A stretch of DNA of 64,000 nucleotides from Rutidosis leptorrhynchoides. Lineage: Eukaryota; Streptophyta; Magnoliopsida; Asterales; Asteraceae. The position numbers and the translations under genes are program-made. This document shows positions 1 through 12,620 of this stretch, one piece after another (within the stretch, counting starts at the first letter, position 1; every line of letters begins with the position of its first letter). The DNA lies in the NCBI RefSeq assembly GCF_046630445.1, contig NC_092337.1, positions 369,883,501 to 369,947,500 on the forward strand, in the 5' to 3' direction. The notes under the pieces were generated by a model. It did not search any database, had not been told where the DNA came from, and was given only the letters and a program-made list of their open reading frames with translations.

Positions 1-1330
1 ACTTAGAGGGTTACGAACACATGGATTCGATATTACTTCGTACGAAAGACGATTCACAGAATTGTGCCTATTGTGTCCGAGAGCATTCGAAGATGAGGAA
101 GAGAAGATCGACGCGTTTGTGAAAGGGTTACCGGAGAGAATCCAAGAAGATATAAGTTCACACGAGCCTGCCTCCATACAAAAGGCATGTAGAATGGCTC
201 ACAAACTAGTGAACCAGATTGAGGGAAGAATTAAAGAACAGGCGGCCGAAGAGGCCAACGTGAAGTTAGTCAAAAGAAAGTGGGAGGAAAACGGTGATAA
301 GAGTCACTAAAACAACAACAACTATCCCAACAATTACAACATCAATCGCAACTACAACAAACGGCACAACAACAACAACAACAACTACAACAATCATCCC
401 AACAACAATAACAACCGCAACAACAACAACAATCAGAAGCAGCTATGCCAAAGGTGTGAAAAGTATCACTCGAGGTTCTGCACCAAATTTTGCAACAAGT
501 GTAAAAGAAATGGTCATAGCGCGGCAAAGTGTGAGGTCTACGGACCAGGGGTTAACAGAACGAAAGGAATAAATGGTGTCGGAACGAGTAATGGCGGAGC
601 AAGTAGTGTCGGAGCAAGTTATGTCAATGTAGTTTGTTATAAATGTGGAAAACCGGGCTACATTATTAGAAATTGCTCGAACCAGGAGAACACGAATGGA
701 CAAGGCCGCAGAAGAGTTTTCAATATTAATGAGGCAGAGGTACAGGAAGACCCAGAGCTTGTTACGGGTATGTTTCTTATTGACAATAAATCTGCTTGCA
801 TTTTATTTGATTCGGGTGCGGATAGAAGCTATATGAGTAGAGATTTTTGTGCTAAATTAAGTTGTCCATTGATGCCGTTGGATAGTAAATTTTTACTCGA
901 ATTAGCAAACGGTAAATTAATTTCAGCAGATTATATATGCCGTAATCGAAAAATTAAACTGGGTAGCGAAATATTTAAGATTGATTTGATACCAGTAGAG
1001 TTAGGGAGTTTTGATGTAATAGTTGGCATGGACTGGCTGAAGGAGATGAAAGCAGAGATCGTATGTTACAAAAATGCAATTCGCATTGTACGAGAAGAAG
1101 AAGAACCCTTAATGGTGTACGGAGAAAAGGGCAACACGAAGCTACATCTTATTAGTAATTTGAAGGCACAAAAACTAATAAGAAAAGGTTGCTATTCTGT
1201 TCTAGCACACGTCAAGAATGTACAAACTGAAGAAAAGAGCATCAATGATGTTCCCATCGCAAAAGAATTTCCCGATGTATTTCCGAAAGAATTACCGGGA
1301 CTACCTCCACATCGATCTGTTGAATTTTAA
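1..1330 (+). pseudogene. A gag C-terminal part and aspartic protease (decayed)
   Basis: The frame encodes the end of the retrotransposon gag domain (LPERIQEDISSHEPASIQ), an Asn-rich linker, two zinc-knuckle segments (CNKCKRNGHSAAKC near 500 and CYKCGKPGYIIRNC near 640) and a retropepsin with active site DSGAD near 810. Gag packages the RNA; the protease cuts the polyprotein. Compared with the open copy in element E (62572-63904), a stop after KSH at 308-310 and frame changes in the Asn-rich linker break gag. The TAA at 1328-1330 replaces a CAA seen in E at 63902-63904. The second knuckle also carries a His-to-Tyr change (GKPGY instead of GKPGH), which removes a zinc ligand. Confidence 0.9.
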
Positions 1331-2610
1331 ATAGATCTTGTACCAGGAGCTGCACCAATAGCTCGTGCTCCTTATAGACTCGCACCCAGCGAGATGAAAG
1401 AACTGCAAAGCCAACTGCAAGAACTATTAGAACGTGGTTTCATTCGACCAAGCACATCACCATGGGGAGCTCCTATTTTTTTTGTCAAGAAGAAGGATGG
1501 TACATGAAGGTTGTGTATTGACTACAGAGAGTTGAATAAACTTACCATCAAAAACCGTTATCTACTGCCGAGAATTGATGACTTATTTGATCAACTACAA
1601 GGCTCGTCGGTTTATTCAAAAATCGATTTACGTTCTGGATATCATCAAATGCGAGTAAAGGAGGATGATATTCCAAAAACTGCTTTTAGGATGCGTTATG
1701 GTCATTACGAGTTTATGGTTATGCCGTTTGGATTGACTAACGCACAAGCTGTGTTCATGAACCTTATGAACCAAGTATGTGGGCCATATCTTGACAAGTT
1801 TGTCATTGTTTTCATCGATGACATACTTATTTACTCAAAGAATGATCAAGAGCACGAAGAACATTTGAGAAAAGTGCTAGAAGTATTGAGGAAATAAAAA
1901 TTGTACGCTAAGTTTTCAAAGTGTGCATTTTGGTTGGAAGAAGTTCAATTCCTCGGTCACATAGTGAACAAAGAAGGTATCCAGGTGGACCCGGCAAAGA
2001 TCGAAACCGTTGAAAAGTGGGAAACCCCAAAAACTCTGAAGCATATACATCAATTTTTAGGATTGGCTGGTTACTACAGAAGATTCATCCAAGATTTCTC
2101 CAAAATAGCAAAACCCTTGAATGCATTAATGCATAAAGGGAAGAAATTTGAATGGAAGGATGAACAAGAGAAGCGTTTCAGTTATTGAAGAAAAAGCTAA
2201 CTACGGCACCTATATTGCCATTGCCTGAAGGGAATGATGATTTTGTGATTTATTGTGACGCATCAAAGCAAGGTCTCGGTTGTGTATTAATGCAACGAAC
2301 AAAGGTGATTGCTTATGCGTCTAGACAATTAAAGATTCACGAGCAAAATTATACAACTCACGATTTGGAATTGGGTGCTGTTGTTTTTGTATTAAAGACT
2401 TGGAGGCATTATTTATATGGGGTCAAAAGTATTATATATACCGACCACAAAAGTCTCCAACATATATTTAATCAGAAGCAACTAAATATGAGACAGCGCA
2501 GGTGGATTGAATTGTTGAATGATTACGACTTTGAGATTCGTTACCACCCGGGGAAGGCGAATGTAGTAGCCGACGCTTTGAGTAGAAAGGACAGAGAACC
2601 CATTCGAGTA
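1331..2610 (+). pseudogene. A reverse transcriptase and RNase H (decayed)
   Basis: RT is recognised from [37 protein letters not shown] and the catalytic FIDDILIYS at about 1811-1837. RNase H follows with [16 protein letters not shown], then [11 protein letters not shown] and [10 protein letters not shown]. Together they would copy the element RNA into DNA in the cytoplasmic particle. Damage visible: TGA at 1505-1507, TAA at 1895-1897 (B has KKEQLYAKF here), and a one-base frame change near 2178-2185 where the reading passes from the RT connection to RNase H. The catalytic residues themselves survive. Confidence 0.92.
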
Positions 2611-2639
2611 AAATCTATGAATATAATGATTCACACTAA

Positions 2640-4033
2640 CCTTACTACTCAAATAAAGGAGGCGCAACAAGGAGTTTTAAAAGAGGGAAACTTAAAGGAT
2701 GAAATACCCAAAGGATCGGAGAAGCATCTTAATATTCGGGAAGACGGAACCCGGTATAGGGCTGAAAGAATTTGGGTACCAAAATTTGGAGATATGAGGG
2801 AAATGGTACTTAGAGAAACTTATAAAACCAGATACTCAATACATCCTGGAACGGGGAAGATGTACAAGGATCTCAAGAAATATTTTTGGTGGCCAGGTAT
2901 GAAAGCTGATGTTGCTAAATACGTAGGGGAATGTTTGACGTGTTCTAAGGTCAAAGCGGAGCATCAGAAACCATCAGGTCTACTTCAACAACCCGAAATC
3001 TCAGAATGGAAATGGGAAAACATTACCATGGATTTTATCACTAAATTGCCAAGGACTGCAAGTGGTTTTGATACTATTTGGGTAATAGTTGATCGTCTCA
3101 CCAAATCAGCACACTTCCTGCCAATAAGAGAAGATGACAAGATGGAGAAGTTAGCACGACTGTATTTGAAGGAAGTCGTCTCCAGACTTGGAATACCAAT
3201 CTCTATTATCTCTGATAGGGATGGCAGATTTATTTCAAGATTCTGGCAGACATTACAGTAAGCATTAGGAACTCGTCTAGACATGAGTACTACGAGCATG
3301 TGTTATTGATTTCGGAAACAATTGGGATCGACATCTACCGTTAGCAGAATTTTCTTATAACAATAGCTACCATTCAAGCATTGAGATGGCGCCGTTTGAA
3401 GCAATTTATGGTAGAAAGTGCAGGTCTCCGATTTGTTGGAGTGAAGTGAGGGACAGACAGATTACGGGTCCGGAGATAATATAAGAAACTACCAAGAAGA
3501 TCATCCAAATTCAACAACGATTGAAAACCGCCCAAAGTCGACAAAAGAGCTAAGCTGACATTAAAAGAAAAGATATAGAATTTGAAATTGGTGAGATGGT
3601 CATGCTTAAAGTTTCACCTTGGAAAGGCGTTGTTCGATTTGGTAAATGATGGAAACTAAATCCAAGGTATATTGGACCATTCAAGATTATTGAACGTGTC
3701 AGACCAGTAGCTTACCGACTTGAGTTACCCCAACAACTCGCAGCTGTACATAACACTTTTCACATCTCGAATTTGAAGAAATGTTTTGCTAAAGAAGATC
3801 TCACTATTCCGTTAGACGAAATTCAAATCAACGAAAAACTTCAATTCATTGAAGAACCCGTCGAAATAATGGATCATGAGGTTAAAACACTTAAGCAAAA
3901 CAAGATACCAATTGTTAAGGTTCGATAGAATGCTCGTAGAGAACCCGAGTTCACCTGGGAGCATGAAGATCAGATGAAGAAGAAATATCCGCACCTATTT
4001 CCAGAAGATTCATCAACACCTCCAACTGCTTAA
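2640..4033 (+). pseudogene. A integrase and chromodomain (decayed, catalytic deletion)
   Basis: The HHCC zinc domain ([11 protein letters not shown] ... [11 protein letters not shown], about 2842-2970) and the first two catalytic aspartates (MDFITKLP near 3030, SDRDGRF near 3213) are present. TAA follows TLQ at 3259-3261. At about 3288 roughly 62 bp found in element B are missing, including the QSER segment that carries the third catalytic residue, Glu. The C-terminus keeps an SH3-like PRYIGPFKI segment and a chromodomain-like region ([20 protein letters not shown] ... FTWEHEDQMKKKYPHLF, about 3840-3995), with TGG changed to TAG at 3926-3928. The reading ends at 4031-4033. Confidence 0.9.
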
Positions 4034-4056
4034 AAATTTCGGGATGAAATTTATTT

Positions 4057-4069
4057 AACGGGTAGGTAC
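4057..4069 (+). promoter_or_regulatory. A polypurine tract
   Basis: AACGGGTAGGTAC lies immediately before the LTR start TGTAGTGACCC. The same motif adjoins the 3' LTRs of D (minus strand) and, with small changes, C and B. It is the expected primer for plus-strand DNA synthesis. Confidence 0.85.
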
Positions 4070-7000
4070 TGTAGTGACCCGAACTTTTCCATGTTTATAT
4101 ATATTAAATGAAATTAATATTTACATGATTAAGTGTTTCCAACATGTTAAGCAATCAAACTTGTTAAGACTTGATTAATTGAAATAGGTTTCATATAGAT
4201 AATTGACCACCCAAGTTGACCGGTGATTCACGAACGTTAAAACTTGTAAAAACTATATGATGACATATATATGATTATATATATAGTTAACATGATATTA
4301 TGATAAGTAAGTATCTCATTAGGTATTTTAACAATGAGTTATATACATAAAGATGAGACTATTGAATTTAAGAAACTCGAAAACGTTATATATAACGATT
4401 ATCGTTATATCAACGTCTTACTAAGTACATATGAATCATATTAAGATATTGATACACTTGGTTAATTATGTTAAATGATAAGTAAATATATTATTAAGTG
4501 TATTAACAATGAACTACATATGTAAAAATAAGACTACTAACTTAATGATTTCGAAACGAGACATATATGTAACGATTATCGTTGTAACGACATTTAACTG
4601 TGTATATATCATACTAAGATATATTATATATCATAATATCATGATAATGTAACAATTTAACATCTCTTTAGATATAATAAACATTGGGTTAACAACATTT
4701 AACATGATCGTTAACTTAAAGGTTTCAAATCAACATTTACATGTAACGACTAACGATGACTTAACGACTCAGTTAAAATGTATATACATGTAGCGTTTTA
4801 ATATGTATTCATACACTTTTGAAAGAATTCAATACACTTATCTAAATACTTCTACTTAACAAAAATTCTTACAATTACATCCTCGTTCAGTTTCATCAAC
4901 AATTCTACTCGTATGCACCCGTATTCGTACTCGTACAATACACAGCTTTTAGATGTATGTACTATTGATATATACACTCTAATGATCAGCTCTTAGCAGC
5001 CCATGTGAGTCACCTAACACATGTGGGAACCATCATTTTCAACTAGCATGAAATATCTCATAAAATTACAAAAATATGAGTAATCATTCATGACTTATTT
5101 ACATGAAAACAAAATTACACATCCTTTATATATAATCCATATACCAACGACCAAAAACACCTACAAACACTTTAATTCTTCAATTTTCTTCATCTAAGTG
5201 ATCTCTCTCAAGTTCTATCTTCAAGTTCTAAGTGTTCTTCATAAATTCTATAAGTTCTAGTTTCATAAAATCAAGAATACTTCCAAGTTTGCTAGCTTAC
5301 TTCCAATCTTGTAAAGTGATCATCCAACCTCAAGGAATCTTTCTTATTTAAAGTAAGATATATTTCTAATACAAGGTAATACTCATATTCAAACTTTGGT
5401 TCAATTTCTATAACTAAAACAATCATATTTCGAGTGATGATCTTACTTGAATTTGTTTTCGTGTCATGATTCTGCTTCAAGAACTTTCAAGCCATCCAAG
5501 GATCCTTTGAAGCTAGAACCATTTGTCTCTTTTCCAGTAGGTTTATCCACAAAACTTGAGGTAGTAATGATGTTCTTAACATCATTCGATTCATACATAT
5601 AAAGCTATCTTATTCGAAGGTTTAAAATTGAAATCACTAGAACATAGTTTAGTTAATTCTAAACTTGTTCACGAACAAAAGTTAATCCTTCTAACTTGAC
5701 TTTTAAAATCAACTAAACACATGTTCTATATCTATATGATATGCTAACTTAATGATTTAAAACCGAAAAACACGAAAAACACCGTAAAACCGGATATACG
5801 CCGTTGTAGTAACACCGCGGGCTGTTTTGGGTTAGTTAATTAAAAACTATGATAAAATTTTGATTTAAAAGTTGTTCTTCTGGGAAAATGATTTTTCTTA
5901 TGAACATGAAACTATATCCAAAAATCATGGTTAAACTCAAAGTGGAAGTGTGTTTTCCAAAATGGTCATCTAAACGTCGTTCTTTCGACTGAAATGACTA
6001 CCTTTACAAAAACGACTTGTAACCTGTAATTCCGACTATAAACTTATACTTTTTATGTATAGATTCATAAACTTAAGTTCAATATGAAATCATAGCAATT
6101 GGATTCACTCAGAGCGGATTTAAAACGAAGAAGTTATGGGTAAAACAAGATTGGTTATTTTTGCTTGTTGTAGCTACGTGAAAATTGGTAACAAATCTAT
6201 ATTAACCATATCCTAGCTAATTTATATTGTATTATACATGTATTCTAATATATTATGTAATCTTGGGATACCATAGACACGTATGCAAATGTTTTGACAT
6301 ATCATATCGACCCATCTATATATATTATTTGGAACAACCATAGACACTCTATATGCAGTAATGTTGGAGTTAGCTATACAGGGTTGAGGTTGATTCCAAA
6401 AATATATATAGTTTGAGTTGTGATCTCGCCTGAGACGTGTATACACTGGGTCGTGGATTGATTCAAGATAATATATATCGATTTATTTCTGTACATCTAA
6501 TTATGGACAACTAGTTGTAGGTTACTAACGAGGACAGCTGACTTAATACACTCAAATCTTTAAAATATAATAAAAATGGTTGTAATTATATTTTGATCAT
6601 ACTTTGATATATATGTACATATTTGTATAGGTTCGTGAATCGATCTGTGGCCAAGTCTTATTTTCGAGGAAGGAAATATCTGTGAAAGTGAGTTATAGTC
6701 CCACTTTTAAAATCTAATATTTTTGGGATGAGAATACATGCAGGTTTTATAAATGATTTACAAAATAGACACAAGTACGTGAAACTACATTCTATGGTTG
6801 AATTATCAAAATCGAATATGCCCCTTTTTATTAAGTCTGGTAATCTAAGAATTAGGGAACAGACACCCTAATTGACGCGAATCCTAAAGATAGATCTATT
6901 GGGCCTAACAAACCCCATCCAAAGTACCGGATGCTTTAGTACTTCGAAATTTATATCATATCCGAAGGGTGTCCCGGAATGATGGGATATTCTTATATAT

Positions 7001-7519
7001 GCATCTTGTTAATGTCGGTTACCAGGTGTTCACCATATGAATGATTTTTATCTCTATGTATGGGATGTGTATTGAAATATGAAATCTTGTGGTCTATTGT
7101 TACGATTTGATATATATAGGTTAAACCTATAACTTACCAACATTTTTGTTGACGTTTAAAGCATGTTTATTCTCAGGTGAATATTAAGAGCTTCCGCTGT
7201 TGCATACTAAAATAAGGACAAGATTTGGAGTCCATGTTTGTATGATATTGTGTAAAAACTGCATTCAAGAAACATATGTCGATGTAATATATTTCTATTG
7301 TAAACCATTATGTAATGGTCGTGTGTAAACAGTATATTTTAGATTATCATTATTTGATAATCTACGTAATGTTTTTAAAACCTTTATTGATAAAATAAAG
7401 GTTATGGTTGTTTTAAAAATGAATGCAGTCTTTGAAAAACGTCTCATATAGAGGTCAATATCTCGCAACGAAATCAATTAATATGGAACGTTTATAATCA
7501 ATATGAACGGGACATTTCA
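4070..7519 (+). repeat. A 3' LTR (3450 bp)
   Basis: It starts TGTAGTGACCCG and ends GGGACATTTCA. It matches the E 5' LTR (56861-60113) and, more distantly, the B LTR (29882-33197, reverse orientation) along its length. A TATA-like box is at 5125-5136, so U3 is about 1.05 kb and the transcribed R-U5 part about 2.3 kb, unusually long. Near the 3' end are a hairpin CCAACATTTTTGTTG (about 7138-7152), a CAG|GTGAAT donor-like site (7174-7182) and a second hairpin (about 7453-7467). Confidence 0.93.
5125..5136 (+). promoter_or_regulatory. TATA box of the A LTR
   Basis: TTTATATATAAT is followed about 30 bp later by an A/C-rich then CT-rich leader. The corresponding site in E is at 57744-57753. The transcription start is inferred to be near 5160. 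Confidence 0.5.
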
Positions 7520-9163
7520 GCAGCAATTAAAAATATCAATGTAGGGACTTAGTCGGACATAGCCGAGTATAGCATAGTTTAACATTTTGGTACTTGTATC
7601 TAAATTGTAAAAATTAAAAACAGCATGTGTCTCACCCCAAGTAAAGTAAGTAAGTTTGCTAGCAATAAAGAGGGGCTATGAATTCACCTTAAATAGCAGT
7701 TGAAGTATTCCACGCAAGAAGGAAAGTAAAGCAAGTAAGTGATCTGGATATCAACCTAGAGGTATAAAGTTTGATTAGTTAATGTCTAACTGACATAAAG
7801 TATGTTTATTAATATAGCAACTATATTGACAGTGACGGTTTTCGAGAAAAGTTCCTATTCTCAAAAGTTTATATTTTTGGAAACTTACTATTTATGGAAA
7901 GCTTCCACTTATAGTAAGCTTCTAGTTTAAAAATGTTTGGCTTATAATTCTTAACAAAGATGTTGTACAATCTCGCCCAAACTTCGTTGCTAACATGCAA
8001 GTCACTCGAATGATCTATTGTTACCGAGTGGCCCAGGATCTCTTGACCAGAATCTAAGTCTTGGCATTCGAGATCTACAAGCGTCCCATAATGGTAACAA
8101 GGATCACCCTAGGCCACAAGTAGCGGTGATGTTTGTAGTCTTTGTACGCTATCTTTAATTATAACCTTCACGTTAGGTGCGTATATACATATATATTCAT
8201 TAATTCGATTTTAATTATAATTCCTATATATTAATTCATAAAAATACTTTTATAATTTTTAGTAATATATATTACTAATTATAACATGTTATTTATTTTA
8301 TTTTTAATTGCATATAATTTATAACATTATTTACATGTTTTGGTAAAAAATAAAATAATAAACCGAAGTAAAAAGTAAAAAGTAAAAAGTAAAAAGTAAG
8401 AAAAGAGTACTTACTAGTAGTAATTCTTCAAAGAGAGAATGAGAGAAATTTTGGTGTGAGTTTGTATGAGAAATGAGGGGTATTTATACTTGAAAAAATT
8501 AGGTAAAAAGAATAAAATAATTAAAAGAAAAAGAAATATTTTAATTTTTAATGGGATTTTAAAATTCAAAAGTATTAAATGTTAGGTCATGGGATAATGT
8601 ACAAAATAAAATAATAAAAGTAGTTTTTCCATTATAATTTTTAATTAAAAAGTATTTTATTTATTTATTTATTTATTTTTATTTTTTTAATTCATTTATT
8701 TTAAGGATTTTTTTTATATAAATAAACAAATTGATTTAGTGCTTTTCCAAGAATATTTGTCAATATTTTTTTATTTAATTAATAAATACAAATTTTGCAT
8801 AAAAATAATAAATAATTCAGTATTTTGTATTTTTAATAATAATTATGATTTTAATTATTAAACTATAGTTTTAGTAAGTTTGTAAATATCATTACATTTA
8901 TATATAATTGGATTTATTATATAGTTAAATATATAATACATTAACTAAATAATAAAAGTGATACAAAGTTTATATACTTAGTTAAATTATGTCAAATTAT
9001 ATAAATTAATAATATATTATTTATTTAAGCGTACATTGTTGACTAAAAATTACTATTCGGTCAATATTTAATTGTATATAACAACCCTTAATACATATAG
9101 TCAGGCAGATAATCCTAGGTTTAATTCAGTAAATTTAGAAGTCGAAAAGTGAGGGTTGTTACA
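7520..9163 (-). repeat. G: C-family LTR, minus strand, interrupted by A
   Basis: The reverse complement matches the C LTR. 7520-7720 corresponds to the C segment with the GGGGTGAGACACATGC and GCTAGCAATAAAGAGTG blocks, and 9061-9163 to its start (TGTAACAACCCTCAC on the minus strand at the right edge). It is clearly more diverged than the two LTRs of C from each other. A TATA-like box on the minus strand lies at about 8482-8492. The sequence right of 9163 is not a polypurine tract, so this is a 5' LTR or a solo LTR. The remainder is left of A, outside the window. Confidence 0.8.
8368..8402 (+). repeat. (AAAAAGT)n short tandem repeat
   Basis: Five tandem copies of a seven-base AAAAAGT-like unit inside LTR G. 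It is a simple-sequence expansion with no sign of function. Confidence 0.8.
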
Positions 9164-9979
<816 letters not shown>

Positions 9980-11352
9980 GCATGGGCCCTAAAACCTGGC
10001 AAAGTGCTATAAAAGGCGATGTTTTCAGCGAATTAAGTACACAATCTTTTCATTCTTTCTTCCTCTGTAAAGAATTATATATATTTATATTTATAATATT
10101 AAGTTTAAATTAAGTTTAATAATAATTGGGTTAATATAAAAAATGTTTTAAGGTTTTGTAAGTCGGAACTCTGTCCGTGTAACGCTACGCGATTAATCAC
10201 CACCGTAAGCTATGTTCTTCCTTTTTAAATTAATGTATCGTAACTAAGTTATTATTATGCTTATTTGAGCCGAAGTAATCACGATGTTAGACTAAATATT
10301 ATGATGGGGTTATTGGATTTTGTACCATAATTTGGGTTTGAACAAAAGACCGACACTTGTGGACATTGGACTATGACTATTAATAGATGGGGGTATTGTC
10401 TAATTGAGCAACAACACATTGGAATCTGTCGAACCTATCTTCAAATTAGTTAATCTAATAATTATTAAAATGATTACGAATGTCCTATTTAGTGACGTTC
10501 ATACGACATCGTTTACAATAATTTAATTAATTAATTGGATTGGTTAATTGATTATTCATTTTGGCCGAGTGAATAAATTAATGTATCATGGACTAATTAT
10601 AACAGGGGTGGATTACATACAAGGGTAATTGGTGTAATTGTTAACAAAGTATTAAAACCTTGGATTACATGCAGTCGATAACCTGGTGTAATTATTAACA
10701 AAGTATTAAAACCTTGTTACAGTTCGAATCCCTAATTAGTTGGAATATTTGACTTCGGGAATAAGGTTAATTTGACGAGCATTTTATAATTATGACCGAT
10801 GGACTATTATGGACAAAAACCAGATAGGTATCAAATAAACCAGGACAAAGGACAATTAACCCGGGTAACAATTAATTAAAATCAAAATGTCAAACATCAT
10901 GATTACAAAAGTTTAAATAAGCATAATACTTTTATTTCATATTTCATCGTACCTTTATTTACTGTCATTTTAATTACTGTAATTTACTTTATCGCAATTT
11001 AATTTTTGTCATTTATATTATCGTCATTTATCATTACGTTTAAAATATAAAATCGACAAACCGGTCATTAAACGGTAAAAACCCCCTTTTATAATAATAA
11101 TATTACTATATATAATTATATATATTTTATATAAATATAGTTGTTAAAAATATAGTACGTAATCACTAGCTCCCTGTGGAATGAACCGGACTTACTAAAA
11201 ACTACACTACTCTACGATTAGGTACACTGCCTATAGTGTTGTAGCAAGGTTTAGGTATATCCCATCTATATAAATAAATAAAACTTGTATCATATTTCAC
11301 CGTATTTCATATTAAAAATAATACTATTTCGTACTACACCTCGCACACATCA
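9980..11352 (+). repeat. F 5' LTR, 3' part
   Basis: Similar to 14850-16319 of the J 5' LTR: a TATA box, then GTAAGTCGGAACTCTGTCCG, TAACGCTACGC, GGACAAAAACCAGA and AAATCGACAAACCGGTCATT blocks. It ends ACACATCA at 11352, nine bases before the PBS. Its 5' part is missing because H inserted within the GCATGGG that ends a palindrome in the J copy. Confidence 0.85.
10007..10014 (+). promoter_or_regulatory. TATA box of the F LTR
   Basis: CTATAAAA, at the same place as CTATAAAA in the J LTR (14873-14880). The insertion of H ends only 27 bp upstream, separating this core promoter from its own upstream region. Confidence 0.6.
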
Positions 11353-11360
11353 AGTATTTT

Positions 11361-11379
11361 TGGCGCCGCTGCTGGGGAA
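11361..11379 (+). promoter_or_regulatory. F primer binding site (tRNA-Asp type)
   Basis: TGGCGCCGCTGCTGGGGAA matches the TGGCGCCGTTGCCGGGG primer site known for Athila/Tat elements, with two changes. It follows the LTR end after a short spacer, as in J. Confidence 0.85.
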
Positions 11380-12620
11380 TCGATGAAAAACGCTATATTT
11401 ATTATTACTATATTTTTATAAAAATATATAATTTCTTATTTTGTAAAAATATATTGTTTTTGTAATAAGTATAAAAAAATATATATATATTTTTAAGATT
11501 TTGTCTATAATAAGTATTTTTATTTTTAGATTTTAAAATATAAGTTTATTTTAATAAATATTTTCTTTATATATATTTTGTAAATTAAACTCAAAAAAAT
11601 AAAAAATAAAAAATAAAAATTGTAATCGGGCAGAGTACTGTAGCAGCCCAAAACCATTTCTGGATCCGCAGGCCATGCGACCGCATGGAAAAATAACCTA
11701 CACTCCATGCGATCGTATGTAGTGACTTGACAGCTCTGATCCTTAAACTGGTACGATTAGGGTTACGTTTATAATTATTATTATTATTTAATTACCTAAT
11801 TAGTGTTTTAATTTAATATATTTAGTTTAGTTTAATTATAATTTGTTATTATTAGTTTTAATTAGTTTTATAAATTAATACTTTTATAAAATAAAAATAT
11901 AAAAATAATATTTTTATAAAAATAAGTAATTTTATCATTTCTTGTTTCTTTTTATAAGTTGTATATTTTAATCATATAATTCGTAATTTGTATATTTATC
12001 GTTCGTAATTAGTTTTAAACTTAGTTTTTGCCGTAGAAACTTTTATATTTCTGGATTTTTAGGCTTTGCCGTAAAATCCCTTAAGTGCTTTTTCTTTAGA
12101 TTAAGATTTAGATGCTTTAGAATTTTACGACGTCACTTATCGCTTTAATATTTAATAGATTTTAGTGCCTATTAAGTTATTGCCGTTTTGGATATAGAAT
12201 TCCTTTTAAGCTTTAATTCCTTTAGACGTAACTTTTAATATTTAGTTTTTAGACTTTTAAGTTTCGACGCTTTACTTTCTTATTATTGTTTTTCAACTTT
12301 TATTTTTTGACGTTTTTCGACGCGCGCTTATTCTTTCTCATTTCTACGCTCTAGTTTTTAGGACATAGAATTTTCTTTATTTTCTTTAAATTTCGACGAA
12401 AAAATTATTTTAAGCGGTTAAATTGATAGACATCCAAAATTTTCTGCTTCGTAGTAATAGTTGGATTTGTTAGTGGCTGAGTTGTGGATTTTCCGACTTA
12501 AAGGATCCTGGCTCCCTGCTGCATCTTTTGGCTATTTGAAACGTGGGCAAAAGTAGAAAAGTCTATTAATTTAATAACTTATATAATTTTTATTTTTATA
12601 ACTAATAAGATATTCAGTGA
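11380..12620 (+). other. F leader (non-coding) with paired hairpins
   Basis: AT-rich leader with no convincing ORF. Its last 800 bases closely parallel the J leader at 16346-17630. It carries two inverted repeats at 11671-11688 and 11701-11724, also present in J with different bases but preserved pairing. The transcribed leader may include packaging or dimerisation signals; that is an inference. Confidence 0.7.

Larger units (their letters stand above)
1..7519 (+). mobile_element. Element A: Tekay/Del-like Ty3/gypsy chromovirus, 5' end beyond window
   Basis: Order is gag C-terminus, CCHC knuckles, protease, reverse transcriptase, RNase H, integrase, chromodomain, polypurine tract, 3' LTR, which is the Ty3/gypsy (Metaviridae) order. 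The C-terminal chromodomain and initiator-Met PBS of its relative E place it in the Tekay/Del chromoviruses. The coding part is broken by several stops, a frameshift and an integrase deletion, so it cannot move by itself. The 5' LTR lies left of the window. The 3' LTR ends in CA at 7519 and abuts an unrelated LTR (G) running on the opposite strand, showing that A inserted into G. The target duplication (probably GCAGC, 7520-7524) cannot be checked because the left end is missing. Confidence 0.93.

Noticed and set aside
7520..7524. GCAGC as a verified target duplication of A
   Set aside because: The left end of A is outside the window, so it can only be presumed.
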